From assembly GCA_022495995.1 (NCBI GenBank), contig JAFEMH010000938.1, positions 1 through 64,000 on the forward strand: a stretch of DNA of 64,000 bases. Direction: 5' to 3'. Position numbers and translations under genes: made by a program. Origin of the DNA: Adenophora triphylla var. japonica. Taxonomy: Eukaryota; Streptophyta; Magnoliopsida; Asterales; Campanulaceae. The notes beneath the pieces were generated by a model that saw only the letters and a program-made list of their open reading frames with translations, was not told the origin of the DNA and did not search any database. This document shows, piece after piece, positions 1-11,700 of the stretch (its first letter is position 1; each line of letters opens with the position of its first letter).

Positions 1-540
1 CAGTTTCTCAAGTCAGCTGCAAATAAATCATCAACAGAATCGGAAGAAAAACTTTTTTCATCGGGGCCAGGTATGTTTGCCCACTCATGTAGAGTGACAA
101 ATTAATAGGTGGGTGGTAATGGAGCCCGCTCGCAAGTTTATGAATTCCAAAACAAGAAGTTGTTCAATGGAGACGGTGTGATTTTGTGGTGAATTATCTC
201 GGAACTAAGGAAACATGCAAGGCGTGAGCACCCTTATGTTCGGCCAATGGAGATGGACCCCACAAGGTGCCGTGGATTGGGATAGATCAGAGCGTGAGAC
301 AGCTATGCAAGACTTACTCAGTGCGTGTGGGAGACTGGATATGAATTTGAGCTAGGAGGAGGAAGTATGCCCGTAGGACTTTTTGAGTCATGAATATGTT
401 CTTTGCTGAGTTAGAGATGAGAGAAAGGGATCGGAGATCGTCGGGAGGAAGGATGCAGATCTCCTTAGTCGTGGAAATTCAGTTTTGATCTGGGTTGGTT
501 TTAATATAGGATGATGAATGCGATCGCAGACATATGTTCT
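1..540 (+). pseudogene. Broken protein-gene fragment, identity unknown
   Basis: I do not recognise this gene. Several short stretches on + read like real protein but sit in different frames. One begins at base 1 (QFLKSAANKSSTESEEKL) and stops at a possible GT donor near 70. One at about 127-190 contains QVYEFQNKKLF. One at about 190-270 contains HPYVRPMEMDPTR. One at about 278-352 contains SERETAMQDLLSACGRLD and ends in a stop. Frameshifts and in-frame stops separate them, so no continuous product exists. The fragment is cut by the window edge and fades out near 540, before a poly-T tract at 609-626. It could be a decayed gene end or a gene piece carried by a transposon. Confidence 0.4.
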
Positions 541-1511
541 CAATCTTTTTAGACCAGTTTTTGTGTGAGATAGCTACTGGGCCTAATAGATCTACTTCTC
601 CAAATGTCGATTTTTTTTTTTTTTTTTGAAATTTATTCTTAATAAAGAGCAAATAAATAAAAAATTATTCATTTAATAAACAGAGTAGTATATTTATGTT
701 TCCAAAACACAATTTCTTGAAGAAACAGACCTTTTCCAAAACACAGTCTCTTTTAGAAAAACAAATTTATCTTTTGTTGTCAATGTTCACCACAGAGTTG
801 AAAAAAAATAAAATGTGTTTGCTACATTATTTTAAATTGTTTTTTAAGAAATGATAAATAAACATTATCCTCTACAAAGCTAAATACTTTTATTTTAATC
901 AGTTAATACATAGGAACAATAAATTTACATAATAATGCAATAATTTGTCTTAATATCATGTAATCAGGGCAGGCCTTTAAGTAAGCAAAAGGAATTGAAG
1001 CCGTCGCTTCAGGGTCACCATAAAAATAAAGCAATAAGATTAGGGCCCCAAAATACTGTTATTTTCTTTTATATAAAAAAAAATCTTGAAATTAAAATAC
1101 AAGTTGTTCACATGTCATTATGGTTAAATTAAATGGCCTGAATACTTAGCACTCATGCTATTTGTGCGTGTTCGAACTCTGTACATTTTTTTTCTTCTAG
1201 GCTTAAATTGTAGATTTGTTGCTATCTTTTCAATTTTTTCTAGCTTAATTAATTAATAGCGAATTTGGGCTTTCTAATTTAATATTAATGTATTTTTTTA
1301 ATCTTTCATAATTATCACTAAAATTTTATATTCAATCCTTTTGCATTTATCGCTTAAATTTTACTTTAACATTTCTTAAAATTATTTGCAATTATCTAAA
1401 ACAAAAATGTTAACGGAATCTAATTACTCCGCCTAATTTTTCATGTCGACTCTTAATATGAACGACGTAAAAATGAACATAGAAATAGATTTTGGCAGCA
1501 GATAGTTGCCT
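541..1511. other. AT-rich intergenic DNA, no gene seen
   Basis: A poly-T run (609-626) is followed by AT-rich sequence with no convincing reading frame. At 966-1062 a short GC-richer block starts cagggcaggcc and ends agggcccca. It resembles the ends of plant hAT elements, but no matching partner end or target duplication was found. Confidence 0.5.
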
Positions 1512-1849
1512 ATTGAGACTAGAGAAAATTATGTCATGATCCCTAAGTATAATCTAATCTACGTCCTAATACAACGAATTCTCATATTCACCTCTTAATC
1601 CTACACCATAAAATAACTAACCATATAATCCTTCTAACAAAAAATAAAAATCCCACCCCTCTCAAATTACACCCACATTCCCCTCTACCCCAAATAAAAC
1701 CCTATCTTTCTCTCTCTCACATACACACATCATTCTCTCACTTTCACTTTCTCTCTCTACCCCCAAAACAAACACCCCTCCCAGATCTCTCTCTCACACA
1801 CACTCGCCCTCTCTCTACTTTCTCTTTCTACCCACCCTCCAATCAACTA

Positions 1850-2345
1850 TTACTCCGGCGATCTCTCTCCTCCCGAGCTCCGACAACCTCACTCCTCATC
1901 AAATCCGGTGACCTCTCTCCTCCCTAACTCCGGCGTCCGTCTCCCTCCTCAACTCCGCCGACCCTGCTCCTCTGCGCGAGATCATTTCTCAGGCATCCCT
2001 CCCCCATCCCCACCTCCGACCGATGATCTTCTCTTTCCCGGCTAGATCTACAACTCCGGCAGGTGGTAGAGATGGCGTTTCTCCGACATCGAAGGCCGCG
2101 TTGAGGAGATCTGAGCTCAATTCCAACCGGCAACCTGGACTCCTCCGTCACCGACAAGATCTCCAAAATCTTATTCACGTCAAATTCCCTCACCGGCAGT
2201 GTATTTTCCGGTGGAACGACCCTCGAAAATGCCTTCGAAATCAAAACCCACAATACTGGGTTGCAGCATTTCGTCTCACCTTTGGCTTTAACAGGGATCG
2301 TTGTCCTTGCATTCAACTGACTGGCCGAAATCCAAGTGTGTAGAG
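1850..2345 (+). other. GC-rich block, possible captured gene fragment
   Basis: CT-rich leader-like sequence (1690-1850) precedes a GC-richer block with codon-like texture. One + frame at about 2123-2318 reads without a stop and has a protein-like composition (contains SVTDKISKILFTSNSL and SGGTTLENAFEIKTHN). Another + frame is open from 2023 to 2343. Neither resembles a family I know. Inside a Mutator-like element this would fit a Pack-MULE style capture of host exon and UTR sequence, but that is inference. Confidence 0.3.
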
Positions 2346-3119
2346 TTTCCATTTTTCACATACTGAGTAGGAGAAACTTTCTCATGATTCACTGTATTTT
2401 GATTTTTATTGAGAGAATAAGAAGATCCATTTGATATCATTTAGTGGTAACTCTTTAATTAATTATTTGTTTTCTGCAATTTTTATTCCTTTTCAACTTA
2501 TTACTCATTATGTTATTCATACAGATGTTGTAGTGTTATTTGAAAAGTTAAAAAATTGGATTCTCAGATGAGTGTAGTTAGTGTGTTTGCTATTGCTTGA
2601 ATATGTAGATGTAAAGCCTGTAATAGTCCAGCTTGCAATTTGGTTGTAATATCATTTACATGTAGGAACAGTAGGATTGAGTTGATGGTGAAATTGTATA
2701 TGTGGGGGTTTAAAATGGTTCTTATTAATATTGCGTCCCAAAATAAATAATAAATGTCCAACTAATATCTAAATTTAATCTTGATCAAAAATTAATTTTA
2801 ATATTTTTGTACATTCTGTTTTTGATACAAATAGAGTAGAATTTTCGTTGATATAAACCGAACTCCTTTGAACTAAAAAAAAAAAAGAAATTGCTTTAGG
2901 TGAAAGAGACTGCTTTAATTTTTGATGTTGTTATCATGAAAATGTGGGGAGGAATTTCTTTCTTAGTGTTGTTATCTTGTATTTGCAGTTAGTAAATAGT
3001 TGAAAGCTTTAGCCGGAGACGCTTGAGTGAATTTGCATATTCCAACCATTGCTACAACTCCCTATTCGAGCGCCATAATTTTCGGCTTTAGCATATGGGC
3101 ACACCTTTCTTTTTTATTT

Positions 3120-4070
3120 CGGTGGTCGCCGGAGTTGATCGTGTTCTTAGTGGAGATAGCGAGAACTTACTAATAAGTTAAGTTCTCGGTTGTTTGTCAG
3201 CCGAAGTTGGTGGTCGCCGAGTTAATCGTGTTCATAGTAGTTTAGTTGACAACCGAGAACTTGCGATAAGTTAAGTTCTCAGTTGTTTGGTCGCCGGAGT
3301 TGGCGATCGCCGGAGTTGATCGGGTTCTTAGTAGTTTAGTTGACAACTGAGAACTTATTGGTAAGTTAAGTTCTCAGTTTTGTGGTCGCCGGAGAGGTCG
3401 TCGGAGTTGGCTGAGTCGCCAGGGAGGTCGCCGAATTGGTGGTCGCGGAGTTGATTGTGTTCTTAGTATAGTATTTAAGTTGACAACCGAGAACTTGTTG
3501 ATAAGTTAAGTTCTCGGTTAATGTCGGTCGCCACGGAGAGGTGGTCGGAGGTGGTGGTCGCCGGGGAGGTCGCCGGAGTTGGTTGTCGCCGGAGTTGATT
3601 GTGTCATTAGTAGTTTAGTGACAACTGAAAACTTACTGATATGTTCTCAGTTGTTTGGTCGCCGGAGTTAATTGCGTTCTTAGTAGTTTAGTTGACAGCG
3701 AGAACTTGCGATAAGTTAAGTTCTCCATTGTTTGGTCGCCGGAGTTGGTGGTCGCGGAGTTGATAGCCATAGGAGTTAATTGTGTTCTTAGTAGTTTAGT
3801 TGACAACTGAGAACTTACTATAAGTTAAGTTCTTAGTTGTTTGGTCGTCGGAGTTGGTAGTCGCCGGAGTTAATTGTGTTCTTCGTAGTTTAGTTGACAA
3901 CTAAAAACTTACTGATAAGTTAAGTTCTCAGTTGTTTGGTCGCCGGAGAGGTCGCCAGAGTTGGTGATCGCCGAGTTGGTAGTCCGGGTTAATTGTGTTC
4001 GAGTAGTTTAGGCGACAGGCGAGAACTTGCGGATAAGTTAAGTTCTCGAGCGCGTTTTGGTAGCCCTACG
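3120..4070. repeat. Tandem array of about nine hairpin-forming repeats
   Basis: A unit of roughly 80-150 bp recurs about nine times, with hairpin cores near 3150, 3247, 3327, 3484, 3611, 3692, 3802, 3896 and 4013. Each unit has the layout left arm ACAACYGAGAACTT, a short spacer, right arm AAGTTCTCRGTTGT, then TTTGGTCGCCGGAGTT words and GTGTTCTTAGTAGTTTAG. The arms are reverse complements of each other, so each unit can fold into a stem of up to 15 bp. In several units both arms change together (CCGAG with CTCGG, CTGAG with CTCAG). No coding frame runs through the array. Confidence 0.75.
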
Positions 4071-4948
4071 TTAAAAAAAAAAAAAAAAAAGTCGCTTTTA
4101 GGAGTTGATGGTTGCTTAGAAAGTTTTGACTGGAGAAGATGGGTAGGGGGTGATCTAAGGTGATGGTAGTTGGAGAGAAATTAAATTGATAAAGAGGGTG
4201 GACTTAGTAAAATGATAGAAGGGTGAATTTAGTAAAATGATGGAAGGATGTACTTGTTAAACTAGGAATTATATGGTTAAGCAAAATATAACTTGCCATA
4301 GAAGGTAATATTGATTTGTTAAAGGAATTATATGGTAAATGTCTCTCTTGATTGAGACTAAAAAACTAAAAACCCCAATCTAATTATTGGCTTTAAGGCC
4401 CCAAAATTTAACGAACCCGATACTCCATGTAATCTATATATATATATAAAAGCAGGATTGTCAAAATTTCGTCCAAATCAGGGACATTTTAGTAATTTCA
4501 CGTGGTGGCAAAATTGTAGATTTAGTAACCCCGGCTGACGTGGCTAGCGCTGATTGGAGGGGAGTTTGGCGCGTGCGTTACACGCGCCGACAAAGGCGCG
4601 TGTACGCGTAAAGTTTTTTTTTTTTATACCGCGACACGTGGCGCATTCTGATTGGCCGGTTTATTTTCAGATTTTTATTTTTCATCCCCTTTTTTCGACC
4701 TCAATTATTTTATAATTTTTTTTAAAAATTTTTACACCAAAATTCATAATTTTTTTTCCTCTTTAATTAGAGACTAATTTCATTTTCTTTGGACACAAAA
4801 AAAAACACTCTTTTTTAAATATAAATTTCTTTATTTTTCTTTTTAATTTTTCAATATCTTTTTTTTGAAAATTAATTAAGTGTGAAGTATATTTTTTTAT
4901 TATAAATGATGATAATAATAATCATAATTTTACTTTTTAAATATAAAT

Positions 4949-6745
4949 TATTGTTTGTAATGTTAGTTCCTTCGTTTCAAAATCTGACATTAATTTTTTA
5001 AACATATTAAGTAATATTGTATAAAATATTCCTTGGGACGAATATATTAATTTATTTTTTTACCCGAAATAGTATTATTTTGTAAAAATTAATGTTTATA
5101 ATGTTCGTGTCTTCGTGTCAGAAATTAAATATTAATTTTTGAGACAAGTAAATTCATTGAGTCAAAGGAAGCATTTTTTTTTGATATAGAAAGTAGTACT
5201 CCCTCCGTCCCGCCCGAAGTGTCCTAACTTTCCATTTTGGGCGTCCCATTTAAAATGTCTCATTACCAAAAAAGGAAAGTTTTTTTACTATTACACCCAC
5301 TTATTCTCTCTCCTACTTTACTTTTACACTCACAACATTCTCTCTCCTAACTATTCCACCCACTCATTCTCTCTCCTATTTAATTTTTCATACTCACAAC
5401 ATTTAAACTTTTCTCTTTCTTACCTCACTTTCCTTAATTCTCGTGCAATTGTCCTTTCCGAACACTTCGGATGGGACGGAGGGAGTATTAATTATGGGAT
5501 GAAAGTAATATTCATTTTTGAATTGAAGGAATTTTTTTTTCTTAAAAAGTAGAATTTTTTTATATGTCCAAAAAAAATGAACATTGCTTCCTTCGTCTCA
5601 ATGAACATTTTAAAAAATAATACTACTTTATTCGTCTAAAAAATTAATGTAGTATTTTGAGACGAAGACACTAACATTACGAACATTAATTGCAGAGGCG
5701 AATGAAGTAATATTATTTTTTTAAATATTCATTGGGATGAAGGAAATAATGCTCATTTTTTTTGGAAAAAAAATGTAGTTTTATTTTTGGGTTAATCATT
5801 TCGAATCGAAAGTAATATTCATTTTTGAAATATTGTAATTTTAGTGCCTTCGTTTCAAAATATGACATTACTTTTTTAAACAACTTAAGTAATATTTTAT
5901 AAAATATTCATTGGGATGAAGATGGTATTTTATTTTTTTAGCCGAAGTAGTATTATTTTGTAAAATTTAATCTTTATAATGTTTGTGTCTTCGTGTGTCA
6001 AAAAATAAATATTATTTTTTGAGACAAGTAAATTTCTTGAGGCAAAGGAAGCAATTTTCTTTTGATATAGAAAGTATTATTAATTATGAGACGAACGTAA
6101 TATTCATTTTTGAATTGAAGTAATTTTTTTTCCTTACAAAATAGAATTTTTTTATATGTCCAAGAAAAATTAACATTGCTTCCTTTGGCTCAATGAACAT
6201 TTTAAAAAATAATACTACGTTATTTGCCTAAAAAATTAATGTCATATTTTGAGACGAATGCACTAACATTACAAACATTAATTGCAGAGGCGAATGAAGT
6301 AGTATTAGTTTTTAAAATATTAATTGGGATGAAGGGAATAATGCTCATTTTTTTGGATAAAAAATGTAGTATTATCTTTGGGTTATTCATTTTGAATCGA
6401 AAGTAATATTCATTTTTGAAATGTTGTTATGTTAGTGCCTTTGTTTCAAAATATGACATTAATTTTTTAAACAAATTAAGTAATATTTTATAAAATATTC
6501 ATTGGGACGAAAATAGTATTTTTTTCTTTTCTTTAGCTGAAGTAGTATTATTTTGTAAAAATTAATTTTTATAATGTTAGTTTCTTCGTCTCAGAAAATA
6601 AAAATTAATTTTTTGGACAAGTAAATTCCTTGAGGCAAAGGAATCAAATATTTTTTTTTTGGATATAGAAAGTAGTATTAATTATGGGATGAAAGAAATA
6701 TTCATTTTTGAATTGAAGGACAATTTTTTTCCTTAAAAGTACTTT
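4949..6745. repeat. Triplicated 591 bp unit within the Helitron
   Basis: The landmark CCTTCGTTTCAAAATMTGAC occurs near 4969, 5847 and (as CCTTTG) 6438. The second and third copies are 591 bp apart. The first and second are 878 bp apart, and the excess is accounted for by the 287 bp MITE at 5199-5485. Further shared landmarks are GAAAGTA...TTAATTATG and TTCATTTTTGAATTGAAG. The third copy is truncated near 6745. Confidence 0.8.
5199..5485. mobile_element. Stowaway-type MITE (287 bp)
   Basis: Terminal inverted repeats CTCCCTCCGTCCCGCCCGAA and its imperfect complement ending GGGACGGAGGGAG are flanked by TA on both sides (5197-5198 and 5486-5487). The uninterrupted versions at about 6070 and 6672 in the sister repeat units show the empty site, GAAAGTAGTATTAATTATG, so the insertion is precise and later than the triplication. 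Confidence 0.9.
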
Positions 6746-6772
6746 AGAAATAATGAAAACTAAAATAAATAA

Positions 6773-6976
6773 AACTAGAAGGGAAAATTATATTTTCCGT
6801 CTCAAGTCAACTTTAAAAAATGTCATTATACAAAAAAATTATTTTCTTCATTTCAAAAATGAATATTACTTTCAACTCAAAATAAATCACCAAAAAATAT
6901 ACTACTTTTTGTGCCAAAAAATTGCATTATTATGTGCTTTAACTAGAAGGGAAAATTATATTTTCCGTCTCAAGTA
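6773..6976. repeat. 34 bp direct repeat pair in the Helitron
   Basis: AACTAGAAGGGAAAATTATA followed by TTTTCCGTCTCAAG occurs at 6773-6806 and again at about 6943-6976. The DNA between is AT-rich and noncoding. The remainder of the Helitron to 8216 shows no gene. Confidence 0.6.
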
Positions 6977-8216
6977 ACTAAAATTTTCAAAGTAGCGAAA
7001 TCAAATTACTCTTTTTTACCAAATTATAGGAATACAGTGTTAGTATGTGCTTTAACTTGATATTGCCATATTTAAAGAATTTTGTAAGTAAAAAACGGGT
7101 TGATAAAATTTTTGAATTCCTCCTAAACTCGCAATGATCCGCGTCTAATGAAAAGAGTTTGGAAATGTTTTCTTTTAAATCGGGTGGGATTGGGGTGGAT
7201 TTGGGATTAGCTCGAACCGTCCCATTTAACCCGAACCCGCATAGTATTCATCTCTTTTAGAATAAATTTTAAATATTGATAATATTTGTAAAGGGAAATA
7301 TTAATAATTTTTTTTTTCAACTTTTGTCCTATTTTAAACGTTAAAAAATTGGTTAGGATATTAAAGAGATGAATAGTTTTATTATAAAGTATAAAAAGTT
7401 GGGTACAAAGTAATTAGTGAATAGTTGTTGACTTGTGAGTATGACTTATAAGACCATTGAATAAAAATATTAAAATTTTTCCATTGTACTTTTTTTTAAA
7501 TTTAAAATGGGAGACCTTTTATTAAAGAAAAAGGAAGTTTACAATGGGACGAAGGGAGCATTTATTTATTTGATAGTGAAATAATTTTTCCTAATGTTAA
7601 ATTTAATTAATTGCGATATAAAAAAATGATTATATAACAATAACATTAAAGAAATATGTAAAAATCAAACAGGGATGTAGAAGTTGAATACGGGTCAAGA
7701 ACAAAATAACTTCTCAAAAATCAAAATTGATGATACTTGAAAATTTCATTTCATGTATTTTGTTTGTTTGGAGAATCACTAGAGTCAAGAGTTCCGAATT
7801 GCAGTTGAAGAGAAAGATTTGGAGACTTATAACTAGATTGATTACGCTTTCCCAATCGTTGACGAAATTAGGTGATACTGTGGGCAAATTACGCACATAT
7901 CACGTTCAATACACAATAAATATGCTCTACATAAAAAATATGCGTTCAATTCCATAGCATTGAAAAATGGATGTCAAATGTGATTATTATTGAATAGAAC
8001 GGGAATTTACGTATAAAACGCGCTTCGTACAAACTAACTATGTCTTACATATATATTTATTTTAGTTACCTTCAATCTGATATTTGTACTAATAATATAG
8101 TTTTCAAAAAAGTGTTTTTCAATGTACACAAACATTTTTATTTCCTTTTATATTTGTATGAATTTTCGTTAATATGTGTTAATAAATTTATCCGCGCATC
8201 GCGACGATTACACTAG

Positions 8217-8749
8217 TGAACATATAAAACAAGAAAGGAGATGGAAAACATAAGGCATAATCACTAAATGATTTTGTAAACAAAATAAAATTATTTTGCC
8301 ATATTTTCTTTTTTTTTCATTTAAACCTTACACTTACACTGTAGGTAAGGGTAAGGGTAAGGGTAAGGATAAGGGTATGGGACAATATTACACCCTTCAT
8401 TTTTTTAGTTAATTCAATTAAATTTTTTATTATAATTTTATACAAATTTAAATATTTCTATAAATTTTAAAAATTGTAATTGATAATATTTCTAATGATA
8501 AATTAATATAATTTTAAAATTATAAAAGAAATAATTCATTTTTATAAAATTGAGATTAAAAATTAATAAAATAAATCATAAAATTAAAATGTGATTAAAT
8601 AGTTAAGAGAGTTTGTATTCATACACATGTAAGATTTCTAAGCGCACACGTAATATACTCCGTATTTGTTTCCCAAAACACCCTTCTTCCTACCTTGCTC
8701 TACAGATTATTCCCCTCTGAATATACAGTGACCCCTCATATACGTAAAA
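8217..8749. other. AT-rich spacer upstream of GRXS15
   Basis: No gene is seen. A short run of GGGTAA repeats lies at 8340-8380. It is not the canonical plant telomere word TTTAGGG. The 3' part probably holds the GRXS15 promoter, but no clear TATA box could be assigned. Confidence 0.5.
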
Positions 8750-11700
8750 AAAGGTGATTTTTTTTCAGAAATTTAGGACTTTCTTTTGTCGGAAAGCTCT
8801 AGACGCCGCACTCCGCCACACGCAACTGCAGCAGCGCCACGCCGCCTCCGGCATCGGGACAGGTATGACTCTTCTCTCCTTCACCGGTTCTCCCTCTAAA
8901 TCAAATATCAAATCCCTAAATTTCCAAAATCCTAACAAATTTAGGGCTTTGATATTGGAAATGCCTATCAATTTCTGAGTGATTTCTATCAAATACTATA
9001 TTTGAAATGTGTGTTAAAGGGTGTGAATAGAACATAAAAGTAGGGCATCAAGGAATAAAGAGATTATAGCTCTTGTAATTTCTGACAACTAAATATTATG
9101 TAGCTATTTTTATTGATGCATGCGTTAGCAGTGATCAACCAAGAAGTTAGGGAAGTTGGGGATTATTAGGTCTAATTCATGAAAGCAGTGCCTTCACAAC
9201 ATTCGAGTTTCATCATAAAAAATTATATGTTGGCACTGATATTAGTTTCACAGGGGAGCATCAGTCTCATGGCATATAAATTGTATTTGAATTGTTCCTT
9301 GGGTTTCTGGGAAGCGGTGATGGTACTTAATACGAAGCATTGTTGGTTAAGAAGTTTAACAGTGTTTCAGATATAGTGGTATTTTCATAATGAAGGGTGT
9401 TTTTAGTTGATTTATTCTGTAGATACATGAGTGAATCGTGTCTGTGCTCATGGATTATTATTGCGCAGATTAATTTTTTTAATTATTTGAGGATGGCAGT
9501 TTCACTCTTCTTATTTATCAGTGCTCCCACAGAAACTAAATTTTTGGTCTGTTCACCTTCTGCAGCTCACAAAGCTCAATGGCGAGGTCATTATCTAATA
9601 TATTATTGAAGGGCATCTCGGCATTTCCAGCTGCCCGTTCAAATGCTTTTGTAAGCCCCTGTACTTTTTTCTTGTTCGGCAGTTTTAGCACTTTAGCCTC
9701 TTTTAAAGAAAGTCAACAAGTAAAAATAGAATATTGAATATTTTTATTATGATATCAGATTTTTTTTTCCTCTGAAAAGTATCAAAATTGTAGTACGATA
9801 TGATTTTTGTGAGCTTAGAGTTTTGAGATGTGGAACTTTAATACTTTATATGGCTTGGATTCGGTTGAGTTGGAATTTGGAAGACAATTATGCGAGGGCA
9901 GATGCTTTGAAGCTTTTTTCTTAACGGTTTATTTATGCTCTGATTTCTTTCCTTCAGATTTCTACCACTGTGAATCAGTTTCAACTCTTTTCCATATTCA
10001 ATTTGAGGTTAAGTGTTTCAAGTCAGGAAAACTGAGAAGAGAACTTTGTGGTGTCCAATATGGACTTTGTGAAATCTAGAATGTAAATTTTTATCTAGTT
10101 TATCATCTATTCTTGTTTGTGAAGATCAACTATTGAAATCCATGTTGCCTGGATTCTTCATATTAGCCTAAGTACCTCTGTCGACATGAGAAGACATGAG
10201 TATGGGTCTGGATGCCTTTTTTCATTATCTTTCTACAAGTTATTACTAAGTTGGTGCAAGCTCTTAAAGGTTTGGCAAATCTGATACTTGGATTTAGTCC
10301 TTGTAGCTGAGTCTGGTTGATGTAGATTGAAATGGCTCGATGAGCTACTGATATCCATATCCATTTAATTTTTCCTCTTACTGAATCAATATTATAGAAC
10401 TTGTAAAGGGCACTTATTAATAGAGAAAGAGCTTCAAAAGCATTTTTTCGACTTTCTACTTCATTCAAAGCTCAAGCTTTTAAACTTTCGCATTTGAATC
10501 CCAGTCTTCAAAAAACTTGGATCCTCAGTAAACTTGCATCTAGTTGAAACAAACTGAAAGTCAGATAGTCTAGTCTGAACACTCAAGTAAAATGATTTAT
10601 GTTGATTTTTGCGAAAATGGATAGCAGTTTTATAGTACATCTTTTAGCCTACCAACAACAACAACAATGCCTTAGTCCCAAATGTTTTAGCCTACCAATC
10701 ACTGAAAATTGTAGAAACTGCTTCTTTTAATCCGGATAAACTGAATAGATACGTCAACCTAAATTTATGGTGGTTGCATAAACCTGCCCTTTTCCTTTAG
10801 AGATGCTTGAAGCAGTACTTACTACCATTTTCCCGATTCCAGCCCATACTTAACTAGATTGCAAAACCTTCTATAAAAATTGGCATGCACTTTTTTTCCA
10901 AACAATATTGACCATCTTAGTGTAAAATATTACTGTGAATACTCAACTGATATGATAAAAAAAGAACGGAATGATTTAAGTTCTTGCGTGCTTCAAACTT
11001 GTTCGTAGGCTTCCGCATCTTCTTACCAGCATGGAATGCGATTCTCAACATCCGTGCCCAATGATCCGGACACACATGATGACTTCAAGCCAACAAATAA
11101 GCTTGAGAATTCCAGCCTTACTCTCAAAGATATTGTCGAACAGGTAGGTGATTGTAATTATCTCTTGTACTCTATTCATAGGTGTGATTAATTTTCCACT
11201 TTGTTCAGAGAAAAGTTTCTTTTCGTAGAGCACTGTATATCGGTTGCCTTATCTTCTTGATCGTGTTTGGTACCTTTTCATTTTTTATTGTGGCTCATGC
11301 TGATATGATTCATAGGATGTCAAGGACAATAAGGTGATGATTTACATGAAAGGGGATCCCGAACTTCCTCGTTGTGGATTCAGCTCATTAGCAGTTAGAG
11401 TGTTGAAAGAATACAGTAAGTATTCAGATGATTATCTTCTTTACCATTGCATCTTTTATTTGATGTGGAAATTGAATGCTCAATTGTTATGTGGCATGTC
11501 GCAGTATATATTTGGTGCAATTAAGGTGGGCAAAAGAGTAACTTTTTGATGTCCTTGTATGCTTTTCACATGCCACTTTTATTTAGTACTTCACTGTGCC
11601 ACTTTTTTTCTTTCCGATGAAAGTTCAAAAATGAGATAGAGGGACGCTTTAAAAGAGAAAAACTCAGATACGAATTTGAGTGATATAAGTAACATTGTGG

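Larger units (their letters stand above)
1512..4360. mobile_element. Probable nonautonomous Mutator-like element with 10 bp TSD
   Basis: The 10 bp ATTGAGACTA is repeated exactly at 1512-1521 and 4351-4360, the target-duplication length expected for Mutator-like elements. The enclosed ends are related as imperfect inverted repeats: the left starts GAGAAAATTATGTCATGATC at 1522, and the reverse complement of the right end contains GAGACATTTACCATATAATT. Both subterminal regions are pyrimidine-rich and share ATATAATCC-type words in inverted orientation. The element is about 2.83 kb and holds no transposase. It contains a GC-richer block (about 1850-2345) and the hairpin array at 3120-4070. The terminal repeats match only about 60-70%, so the call rests mainly on the exact direct repeat. 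Confidence 0.5.
4433..8216 (+). mobile_element. Nonautonomous Helitron
   Basis: The left end starts TCTATATATATATA followed by AAAGCAGG directly after an A (4432). The right end is CCGCGCATCGCG, a short hairpin (8191-8202), then about 10 bases and CTAG (8213-8216) before a T. TC at the 5' end, a GC-rich hairpin just inside a 3' CTAG, insertion between A and T, and no target duplication are the Helitron hallmarks. No Rep/helicase frame is present, so it is nonautonomous. The interior is AT-rich, with a triplicated 591 bp unit and a nested MITE. Confidence 0.7.

Noticed and set aside
966..1062. hAT transposon end (cagggcaggcc...agggcccca)
   Set aside because: Resembles known hAT termini, but no inverted partner or 8 bp duplication could be found.
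3120..4070. CRISPR array
   Set aside because: Units are long, variable, internally palindromic and in a plant nuclear context; there are no uniform repeats with unique spacers and no cas genes.
8340..8380. GGGTAA tandem run as an interstitial telomere repeat
   Set aside because: The plant telomere word is TTTAGGG. This run has the order GGGTAA, is imperfect and is only about 40 bases long.
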